Assembly: GCA_022575985.1 (NCBI GenBank)
Contig: JAKSXM010000231.1
Span: 3,350,501-3,414,500 of the forward strand
Direction of reading: 5' to 3'
Length of the DNA: 64,000 nt
Source: Anagrus nilaparvatae
Lineage: Eukaryota > Arthropoda > Insecta > Hymenoptera > Mymaridae
Shown one piece after another: positions 1 through 11,275 of the stretch. Below the pieces are notes generated by a model that made no database searches, was not told where the DNA came from, and saw only the letters and a list, made by a program, of their open reading frames with translations. Position 1 is the stretch's first letter, and the number at the start of each line of letters is the position of its first letter. A program made the position numbers and the translations under genes.

Positions 1-1154
<1,154 letters not shown>

Positions 1155-2679
1155 TTATGCGTAAATAAAAACTAATTTAATAATGCATTTATATAAAGAA
1201 ATCGACATATGCCTTGCAACTCTCAGTTGAGTGCATCTTCTCCCCAAAAAGTCAAAATTTTATTTTACCACCCTCCTTAATAAAAGCCAATCTTCGTATG
1301 ATTTCTCTCACGCTCTCGAATTTTTCTATCCCTAACTCATCGAAAACAGACTTAAATAATAAACTTGTCTCCTTTATTCAATATCATCATCATTTATAAA
1401 TTTATTGAATTTATACTATTTTTATTTTCATTGCACAAGGGGAGAAAAATAATAGCAAAAAAATAATATTACAGGTATTTTTTTTTTTATTTTTTGTCAG
1501 AATATAAACATAAATTTTTTTGTTCGGGTATGTTGGTACATAAAAGTTTAAAGCTTAAAACAAAAACACGTATTTGGAAAAACACATTGTTTCTTTATGC
1601 GAATAGGATGTGTTGTAATTCAGTCAGTTTATATTATTTTCCGCGATATTCAATATTTTACAAATTTCCCCTTTTTTGATAAAATAATTTAACTTCTCTC
1701 TATTGTTTGATATCATTGTTATTATTGTATATGGGTCAGAGATAGAATAGGACAATAGGAAAATGTCTTGTGAGTTCCGGTGACAAATCAATTGAAGAAA
1801 TATTAGGACGTCTAGATTTTGATTCTAAGGGCGGATTCGTTTGAAATTTATCTGTCAATCTTAGTTTCGATATTAGTCATTTTACGAAATTTATTTACTT
1901 TGAGGTCATGCCAAGAAATAAATCGAATTTTATATTTATAAAAAGTTTTATGGATAATTTTTTAAAACTTTGGATATTAACTAGCTTTTTTATTTATTTT
2001 GTGAGTGCTTTATTAGCTGATTATGGAGATAAATTTTTGGAATTGATAAATTCATTTTATTTATTGTCGATAAATTTCCGAAAAATTGTAATATTTTCAA
2101 TTTATGTAAATTTCGCTGATTTTAACGTTAAAGTTTTTTAGGGATGCCAAATTCAATGATAGAAAAGCAAGTTCTAAAATACCTCGAATACCAATAGTAC
2201 TTAAGTAAAAGTCAGTTCCTTTTACTAAAAAAATTTAAATGGACTGTGAATATCAGTCCTTGCGTCTTCGGGTATAACATTTATGCGGTCTTTTGATACG
2301 AAATTGGCAGGTTTCTTTGAGGTAAATCGATACTTCAAAGCCAAAAGGCATGTAAATTTTTGTAAAATTTTTTAAATACCAATCTCTACAACTAAAAACT
2401 AACCAAATCCAACGTCTAGTCTAACACACCCGCCAATTAAAAATCTCCTTTCCAATATGTGCAACAGCCATAAAGCTACTTAAATTATATAAACACGAAA
2501 GTTCTAATTACATAATGAAAAAAGTTAAAAAGTCATACACACATAAATACTTATGGGAAAATGCGGTTTTGATTTATTATTAAAATTGAAAAAACCTCAA
2601 AAAAAATATTTCATTTCTTTATAGATCATCTTGTGTAAAAAAAGGATATAATATAAGATGACCTGGCTGATCATCGAAC

Positions 2680-2728
2680 TGTGGTCAATTAAACTTCCGT
2701 TTGAATAATAATTCACACAAAAACCACA
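2680..2728. promoter_or_regulatory. Runx-Ets-Su(H)-Runx site cluster, candidate enhancer
   Basis: Four consensus sites lie within 49 bp: TGTGGTC (Runx, 2680-2686), ACTTCCG (Ets CGGAAGT, 2693-2699), TTCACACA (Su(H) TGTGTGAA, fits YGTGDGAA, 2712-2719) and AACCACA (Runx, 2722-2728). In Drosophila the dPax2 sparkling enhancer is driven by Lozenge (Runx), Pointed/Yan (Ets) and Su(H). The cluster sits in an sv intron 1.5 kb upstream of the paired exon. The sites are seen directly; enhancer function is inferred. Confidence 0.45.
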
Positions 2729-3205
2729 TTTGTAGTAAGAAAAGAGATTAATTACTTTTTATCTGACACTTTCTATTGTTTTTTATTTACTTATATTTTT
2801 TTTAACAAATCTATAAATTTATTTTTCTTTATGGGTATAAATAAGATATTTGATATTTTATTTAGGAGAATGAGAGAATACCAAATACTAAAAAGATTTT
2901 TATTCCGTACCTAAAAATATGAATCTAATGTATTTATATTTGAAATAAATCCAAAATATTATTACTTTATCAATACTATGTGTCATATTTTATAACTTTT
3001 TTTTATTATTATTATTCCTATAGCTTTTTTTTCTTTTTACATATAAATATTATTATTATGATTTCCGTTGTCCCGCCGGAAAAACGTACTTTTGATATAT
3101 ATAATTATGAAAATTTTTTTTCTTTTTTTGCTTCTTATTCTTCTACGATACTGTCTTTGTGGTTTTGGGCTAATAGTATATTGCGTATCGAGAACGCAAA
3201 CTTTC

Positions 3206-3422
3206 GGAACCACTACCGTGCCTGTGCGATTTAAAATATTCTATAGATATGAAAGTTTCCGCGCGAATGAGTATCTGAAATATGTAAAAAAAACTGCACA
3301 CGTTTTAAAATCGGATGAAAAACAATTAAAACGGGCAACGTGTAGAATCGTCCAATTTAAACGCGGGAAAAAAAATACTTTTTAATTAATACATCGGTGG
3401 TTAAAAGTGCGACCACAACCAC
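3206..3422. promoter_or_regulatory. second Runx/Ets motif group
   Basis: GGAACCAC at 3206-3213 overlaps an Ets core (GGAA) and a Runx half (ACCAC). GTGGTT at 3397-3402, GACCACA at 3411-3417 and AACCAC at 3417-3422 are three Runx cores in 26 bp. The block 3060-3560 is richer in C+G than its flanks. It may extend the cluster at 2680-2728. Confidence 0.35.
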
Positions 3423-4015
3423 GTATTAAGAAATCAAGCTAGCGTCTAAGCGCATTTAGCACCCGGACTGACAAATTTTGCACAAATTTTTACGCCTGGG
3501 TACTGGCGTCAAACGCAATATGCACCCGTTCCGCCCGGGTGGTAGTGTCAAAACTAGCATGTAGTCATAGTGCCAAATATTAAGCACTTAATTTACGCTT
3601 GGGAGCAAAAATAGTATTTTACATACCAAGATTTCAAGGTTTTTAAACTTAAAAAATTCAGGAAAATCTATATTTGTATGGCCTATACGATAATTTTTGC
3701 CTATTCAGACATGAATTAGTTACTAATTTTTCGCGCCAAATTTTATTCTCATAATTTTTATTTACATCCAAGCAAAAAATTTCAAAAAATAAAAAATTTC
3801 TTTACTGCAAAAGTTTGTATATAAATTTTAAGTAGTATAAGTAAATCTTACATGTATAATATTCCATCATATTTTGATTATAGCGATAAGCGGTACTGAG
3901 ATCCATTGTCATCAGCTTATTATTTATCATTTACTTTTAATAATAATGAACACACTAGATAATTTTTTTATTGCATATAATTTTTTTGAGTATACATTGA
4001 TTAAGTTGCGGCCGC

Positions 4016-4054
4016 CGTCGCCGCCGGCTCAAAGGCCGGCTTGGCTCGGCGACG
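4016..4054. other. GC-rich nested hairpin
   Basis: CGTCGCCG (4016-4023) and CGGCGACG (4047-4054) form a perfect 8-bp stem. Inside it GCCGGC occurs twice (4023-4028, 4035-4040) and can pair with itself. It is almost pure G/C in an AT-rich intron. Function unknown. Confidence 0.55.
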
Positions 4055-4339
4055 CATCGTCAATCACACAGATTAACGCACAATTAAATCACTGCACTTT
4101 TTTTTTAACTCACTAATTGCAATCCAAAAGAGAATTATTTTAATCTGAATTTTTAAAAAATCAATGTTTAACACCAAGAAAAATTCATTAACAAGAAGAG
4201 TAGTAATAATTAAAAGAGCCTCGAGTAAATAATTCGAGTTTATTAAAACACATGAGTTGCTTAACGTTTTGTTTATTATTAGACTAGAAGCACGTCAAAA
4301 GCTCTCTCTGTTTGACTCTTGGCAAGAAGAATCTTCCTC

Positions 4340-4620
4340 GAGTGAGTACAGAACACACGTGACTGTTCGAGCTCCGCCCAGCATCCCCTATAACCTCATT
4401 GGCTATTGGGCGTCACCCCTACAAAAAGCCCGACCTCCCTCTCCCAGGGTGAGAAAAGCGCAACTAGATTATTGCGCAAGTTATTATAATATAAAAATAA
4501 TTTTATATGAACTACAGCAGCAAACTTGTCAGGGCCGGAAGGTGCGGTCAGATATGGTGGGACCCTCAGAGCTCTGTAAATCTCACAAGGGCCGGTTTAC
4601 ACAGCAACCTACTGGACATA
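4340..4620 (-). promoter_or_regulatory. C+G island with paired CCAAT boxes, candidate alternative promoter
   Basis: Read on the minus strand, the island has CCAAT at 4409-4405 and 4402-4398, then GGGCGG at 4379-4374 (Sp/KLF type), then CACGTG at 4361-4356. That order is promoter-like and points toward the paired exon 3.2 kb away. No Inr or exon can be fixed by eye, so this is only a candidate. Confidence 0.3.
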
Positions 4621-5820
4621 TCAAGAAAATATTAAAAGTATATACTTTTGTAACTAAAATATTATACTGTACTCGTTCTCCTTCGCGAATTCGCTGACAT
4701 TAGATATGTTTATTTATATTTTTATTATTATTATTATACATCTTTGGTATATTAAAAAAAAGAAAGCATATAATTTAAAACTACCTTTGTTCTTGCATGT
4801 AATGAAATATCGCGCCTTAGAATTTTTTTTATTATGTAAGTTTATATTTTATCATAAAAAATATTTTATTTTTTAATTAACATTTTTTTTTTTTTACTGA
4901 AAATATGTAGAAAAATAAACCGGAAAAGTTTTATAATCTTTCATGTGTGCTTTAGGCGACCCTTTTAACGTCAGAAGAATTTTTTATTTCGGAAACTTAG
5001 AGAAGGGTTTTTTTTTCTAAAATGTATTTTCTTTATGAATATTCATGTAAAAGTTACATTAAATTTTACTTCTTTTTTTTTTAATTACATAAAAATATGA
5101 GTTATGCAAGAATTTTTTTGTATTTATTAAAAATTAAGTGTAATAAATATTAATTTTTGAGGAAGTAAGTCTTAATTACGATTTTTAAAAAAAAATTTCT
5201 ATTTTTATGTAATTAAAAAGTAAGTAAACTGAAGAAACTATTTTTTCAGTGTAAATTTAGTAAAATGCGAAATATCATTTATCACCAATTTCCTCATAAG
5301 GAATTTCTCCGGGGACTAAAAAAATTTGGATGTATGATTTGCATGAGTGCCTAAGAATATTTACATTTGACGAAGTATTCTGTCAGAAATCTAAGTCAGA
5401 GCGATTCATTTTGTAAAAATTGGAATAATAATAATTTATATGGCTTATAATTGAAGATTAAAGGGAAGCTCATAATTTACAAATAGGGGTTAGATAATTT
5501 ATGTGGCTTCGAGAGTATTGCAGTCTGCATTAATCTCTGGCATGCATAAGATCAACTGCTGGGTATAAATTATTTTGACGTCTTCATCAATAAGAATATT
5601 TCTGATACAATAATCGTAAATTTTGCAAAAAAGTTTTAAAATTAAGATGCTAAGAATCGTTAATCTTGAAGAAAAGAGGACCCTAGAAGTAAGGCGACAA
5701 AACTAGTTAAATAAATAAAGAAAAATAAATCGCTGAAGCCTTTCTAAAACGTCGGAAATTAGGAAACCAAGTGAAATTACTTGTAGTTTCTTCGAAAATT
5801 TGTAATATTAGATTCAACAA

Positions 5821-5911
5821 CAAGTTCGTATAAAACACAAGTGCTTTTGTCTTGTGCATATCGTATTATAAAGTTTTCTTTAAACTTTATAGCGGGCTAC
5901 TAACGAACTTG
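5821..5911. other. three-way-junction-like inverted repeats
   Basis: A perfect 9-bp outer stem CAAGTTCGT (5821-5829)/ACGAACTTG (5903-5911) encloses two hairpins: CACAAG/CTTGTG (5836-5841/5851-5856) and ATAAAGTTT/AAACTTTAT (5868-5876/5882-5890). It resembles a structured RNA or a degenerate MITE; neither is proven. Confidence 0.5.
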
Positions 5912-7106
5912 GCAAAGGATACCACCCAATGAATTTTCCCTTTTTCTAAAAGTTCTCTTAGTATGAAACAACTCGAGTACCTACTATAAAAGAGAAATTA
6001 TTTACCAACTACTTTTTCGCTTAATCTTTTTCTTTAGTCTAGCTTTCCATTTATTTAGTCTTCATTTTTCATTCGCTCTTGACACGTCAAAAATTACTAT
6101 TTTAAAACATAACAAATAAATTTTATCATCAGACAACTAGCTTTTTTTTTCTTCTTCTTCTTTTTTCATTTAAATTTATAATGAGATTTTTTTGTCTACT
6201 TTTTTTCTTTTCGGAGATTAATGTTTTTGGATTAATTTCATTTTTACTTACAAAACAAAGTTTATGAGGATCTGTGTCATATTTTGGCACCAAATTCTAA
6301 TATTTTATTTAAATTGTGTTTTTTATATACTTTTTTGAAAGAGTTATTAATCGATCTTTATAATAAAAAATTATTTGGCAAAAGTACACGCGAATCTCTG
6401 TTTGCTAATAAATTAATGAACAGTTGCACGCTTTGCAGGATTATGTGTTATTGTGCAATTATTTGTACAATAACGAATTCATCTACACAATATTTCTATT
6501 TACGGGGAAACAATATGCGTATTTTGTATTATTTTAATTGCATCAATCTGAAACTGTCTTTTCATTCAAAATAAATAGAAATTTTCATGTTTAAAACAGA
6601 AAAATTAGTTCGTAATTAAATGCATACATCGAAAAAATTTTATTTTATTGTTTAGTTTTGCGATAATTTATTAATAAAAATTGACCTGCCAGTTTTAGGC
6701 CAAAATAGATCACAAATTCGTGCTAAGGACGTCAAAAACGTATATTTGGCCTATGGTGATCCACGGAATTATCACTAAAACCCGTCATGCTAAAATCAAT
6801 ATATCTCAAAAATAAAATTTTTCTGTTTAGCATTGAAATAAGATTAAAAATTTTCTATACTTTGATATCTGGAAGAAATAAAAACTAATTTTTGTCACTT
6901 GATACGTAAACTACTATGTTGTAATACAGATCGTGTGAGAAAATATCTACCAACCGATACTACAAGATCTCATCAAGAAATTATCTAATCAAAAAATTTT
7001 TTCTGAAGAATTTGTCATATGAAAATTGAATACGTCGATATAGAAACTCGAGAATATGGTAAAGATTCATGTTGTGCAAATAAAAATTATTTGTCTCGAT
7101 GAAATA

Positions 7107-7182
7107 GCTATTTTTTAAACAAGGGACAAATTGATGAATTGACGAATCACATATTTTATCCCGTGTTTTAAAAAATAGTTTT
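7107..7182. repeat. imperfect inverted repeat, arms about 25 bp
   Basis: CTATTTTTTAAACAAGGGAC on the left pairs with the complement of GTGTTTTAAAAAATAG and flanking bases on the right, around a 26-bp spacer. It may be part of a decayed element between about 6670 and 7350, whose ends I could not define. Confidence 0.45.
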
Positions 7183-7752
7183 GAATATAAAACGCAAAAA
7201 ATGCGTCTTTTTCAGGTCAGAAAATAGTACTTTTAGCCCTGGATATGTAAATGACAGTTTTGAGCTTATTAGTGATTTTAAGGGTATATGTTTATAATTC
7301 TAGTGATTTTTACCTTTAAATAAATATACTAGCCCAAAAATTAGGCCCAAAAAACTAAATTGTTTTAAGATTCCACGAAATAAAATTTATTGTTAAATTC
7401 CGATACATGAAATCTACAATTGTACAAAAAATAATTATAATCTACAGAGAGGACACAAGTTTGAACGACACCTAGATATACGAGAATTTTCTCTTCCGTT
7501 TCACAGACTGGCACTCTAATGTAGTCTTTTAAGAGAAAGTTTATCATATTCGAGAAGTTCGAGAGTTTCGATTCGATCAGCGGCGGTACTTTTAAAAAAA
7601 TTGTATATAAACTTAAGGTGACTGCCTAGGAGAAGTATAATACCAATAGAGAGATAATAATAATAATAACAATTAATAGTAGAAAGGGATAGAAAAAACT
7701 CCAATTTGACTGTGTAATAATGTATATCTTTAATGAAATGAATGAGATCTTA

Positions 7753-8355
7753 CAACAACAAAAACATTTACATGTAAAAATGACGCAAGTTTGCTATACG
7801 TGCTTGTATTTTGGCCTTTGTTTTTAGGTGTAAAAATTTTTCACTGCTAAAGTTTTAAGATCTGAAAAACTTTACGCAAGTTTTAACTATTTAAAAAATA
7901 TATTTTATTTAAATTTGCTGTATTGAAAATTACCAATTATTATCTGAAGCGAATTGACCCTTAATTAATCCAACTTACAATTATCAAAAATTATTTGTAA
8001 AAACTTGCAAGGCCGCCAAGTAAAAAAAAGTTGAAAATTTGAAAATTAATTTGCAAAATTTGCAAAATAAAGCATTTTTCATAATTATTTAACGGCCTGA
8101 CAAGTTTTTTTAAATAATTATTGATAATTGTAAGATGAATTAATTAAGGGTCAATTCGCTTCAGATAATAATTGGTAATTTTCAATACAGCAAATTTAAA
8201 TAAAATATATTTTTTAAATATTTAAAACTTGCGTAAAGTTTTTCAGATCTTAAAACTTTAGCAGTGAAAAATTTTTACACCTAAAAACAAAGGCCAAAAT
8301 ACAAGCACGTATAGCAAACTTGCGTCATTTTTACATGTAAATGTTTTTGTTGTTG
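7753..8355. mobile_element. foldback MITE, arms about 265 bp, TA flanks
   Basis: The left arm (7753 to about 8013) and right arm (about 8092-8355) are near-perfect reverse complements, with only scattered mismatches; the spacer is about 78 bp. The ends read CAACAACAAAAAC...GTTTTTGTTGTTG and each is bordered by TA (7751-7752, 8356-8357), as expected for Tc1/mariner-type target duplication. It has no open frame and must depend on a transposase in trans. High arm identity suggests a young insertion or gene-conversion upkeep. Confidence 0.85.
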
Positions 8356-9229
8356 TAATAGAAGAATTCTAAAATATTTTATTTACATTATAATACAACA
8401 TTAATACACGACTAAGTAAATTAAAAATTATTCTTTTGTGTAAGTCTAAAAAATAGTTTATTTTTATATAAAATTTAACCAAAATAAATTAAAAGATAAG
8501 ATTGATTAAAAATTGGTTATCTTATTAAATTTAGAGCTTGAAGCTAGTTTTTGCATAGAAGGCAGCTTTAAGAACCCTGGATCCCAGATTTTCTTCTCAA
8601 ATAAAGTGGAAATTTAATACTCGGAGAACTTTTTGGATTATTATTTTATAGACAGAAAGATATTTCAGTGAACGAACAATTATCATGTAATCATTGGGCT
8701 TTAGTTTATAAGTAAATTCTCCTTCGAAATTTTCAATTTTTTTCTCGAAATTCGTCATTTCCTTCTAATAATCTTATTAGAACTTTAAACGAACCTTTTT
8801 TCTGATAAATAAGTCATTTTCAATAATTAAATTAATTATTCTAATTTTAAAACACTTATATACGAGAACACTTACTTCGTCATAAGTAAATCTAACAAAA
8901 ACTAGTAATAAAATGACAATTTTAAACATAATTGAAGCGCAATTATATAATAAAAGTGAACTTTATGATTCAGATTTATAAAATAATAATAATATTAAAA
9001 ATATTTAATTTAAAAAATTTTTTTCAACAAACCTATATTTTTATCTTTTATTCATTAATAAAAATATCTATTTTTGTTTATTTTTTAAGGTCAGCAAATG
9101 TTTTGAAATTTATTTTCGATGTTTAATTAAATAATTTTTTTAATTAATTTATACAATTAAGAATTTCAAATTTCAATTTTTTTAGGTGAACTCCCATGAC
9201 CTGTATTGAGTAATCAGATATCTTGGGGT

Positions 9230-9345
9230 TTAAGTTTTTAAATTAACTGACTTTAAGTTATCATATCTCACAAATATAAATATAATGGAAAATAGACAAA
9301 TTAATCGGTTTTGGAAATTTAGAGCTTATGCAAATTTCCAGATAA
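9230..9345. repeat. fragment related to the internal part of the 63.5-kb MITE
   Basis: CTGACTTTAAGTTATCATAT and the following 90 bp resemble 63775-63880, with shared blocks TATCTCACAAA, ATAGAC, TTTTG and AGCTT in the same order. No ends are visible here, so it is a decayed copy. Confidence 0.5.
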
Positions 9346-11162
9346 GACTGAGGATATGTGTAATGTTTTTTAAGCATAGATTTTCATAGATAATAAAAAT
9401 TATAATTTATATAAAAATAGCAGATCAGAGAAATAGGTAAGCTAAAAGAACACAACTACTTAATTTGGAACCTCTATTATCCGGATTAAGTCAGATGGAC
9501 CCTGATCCGGATATCTGAAAATCTGGTTAATAAAAGAAAATAAATAATTTTTATCTAATTTTATTTCGAATATATTTCTGAATTTGATAATTAAAAGTAA
9601 ATATGGTGCAAAAAAATTTTCAATTTTTTCTCGCAAGAAAAATGACATTTCAAGTTTATTTAAGGAGTTCGTTTGAAAAAAAATCGTTAAAAAATAATCG
9701 TTAAAAACCAATCAAATAAATGACTTTTAATTCAATAAAATAAAATTATGCAATAAAAACTGTCAAAACTCGAAAAATATTGTTTTGTCACATTAAGAAA
9801 ATATGAAAAGTTTTGTTATTAAAACGTAATAATATCTGGCTAACGTCAAACAGTGAGCCCTAATAGTATATTGTATTTTTTTATAAAAAAAAACAGTGAT
9901 ATAATCCCGCGGGACTCGCTAAATGTCAAACATTCGTATATCCACATTGTTCCCACAGGACTTAAAACCCATAACGCCTTTAATATCATTACTTTTTCTT
10001 TATTTCTACTGCCTTTTTTTTCTCTAATAATCGTCACATGTTTTAATATTTTCCGAGTACGATAACAATTATTTTAAATTATTTTATATCGAGAATACAC
10101 TTGTGACCTTTTTATTTAATTGTGTGTATTTATAGCATTAAACTTTCTTTCTGCCGGAAATATGCGTAATGGAAATTGTAAAAAAAGTACCGGAACTGTC
10201 AAAAAAAAATAAAAACTTTTTTTTTTACTATTATTTACTATAAATATGAAGGGTTATAAAAATTTCGACACGTGCAGGCTCGTGATCATTCACTTCAGTG
10301 TATGCTTTCGTCAATATGGAAATTTTTCTTACACACATACACACAGATCTTAAAAAAGTAGTAGTAGTAGTAGGTATTATCTTCTTTTTGAATTTTATAT
10401 TAGTTTTTTAAAACAAAAAAAATAAATTTAGGGTATAGTGCATATTTCACGGTTGATGCTTCCATCTCTCCGACCAATTTTAACCAGAGACAATTCACGT
10501 AGCCCATCGCGGATACATCATAGTGTGACGCTTCGAGTAATAACCTTTTTTTTTTCTAAGATCCTAGCTTTTTTTTATTTATTTATTCATCTCTCTTGAG
10601 TTCCTATAAAAAAAAAAGTTGTTATATTTCTAGCTCCTCCCGTTTTTTAAGCACACGGAATAACAAATTAGCTATGCGCGCCTAACACCATCTATTTTTT
10701 TTTCGCCTTCTATCTTTTTCTATTTCATTTTATTATTTCAACAGCTCCGCCCTCAAATGATATAAAGTTTTGCTTCTGTGTGTATAAAAAAGCCACTAAA
10801 CTAAATGTAAATTACACATCAAAGGAAAATCTGTCAAATGTCATACAGTTTTGATTGTATCATGATTTATAAATTTTCATTATATTAGGTACCTAAAATA
10901 TAATTTTTTACCCAGAATTATGTATCATTTAATTTAAGACAATGATTTAATGTAAGTTATTTAAATATGACGAAAGATTGTGCTATTGAAAGTAAAATTT
11001 TCATTTTTTTTCCAAGAAACCATCGGATCGTTCAGCAAGTTGTTGCAATAATAAAATCATCTTCTTCATCTTCTCGTACTTTGCAAGTGCATAATTTGTA
11101 AATAAACGTATGAAACATAAATATAAATAAAAGTAAAAGTAAAAAAGTTAAAAAAAAAAAGC

Positions 11163-11275
11163 TTGTGGGCTATTTGTCGGATGACAAACGAGCGTCGCGC
11201 GTCGTGGGTGGCTTCTCTACTTGCGGGAAATGGTGAGCAGCGCTGCGTGTCGCCGGGCGCGTGTCTCTATCTCAT
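11163..11275. promoter_or_regulatory. intronic C+G island
   Basis: About 110 bp with many CpG dinucleotides (GTCGCGCGTCGTGGG, CGCCGGGCGCG) inside AT-rich intron. It includes the dyad TTTGTCGGATGACAAA. Composition alone suggests constraint or regulatory use; function is unknown. Confidence 0.3.

Noticed and set aside
3068..3385. 105-codon open frame
   Set aside because: No domain, AT-driven composition (Phe/Leu/Ile/Lys-rich), overlaps another equally unconvincing frame; the DNA looks regulatory.
4257..4697. 146-codon open frame, longest in the window
   Set aside because: Covers a C+G island where stops are rarer; no recognisable domain, no splice signals in sv phase, and a hydrophilic start that does not resemble a conserved protein. 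Kept only as an island.
9950..9957. Isolated Su(H) matches (TTCCCACA here; TTCTCACG at 19644 and 36291; TGTGAGAA at 6934)
   Set aside because: Single sites without Runx or Ets partners nearby; expected by chance at this length.
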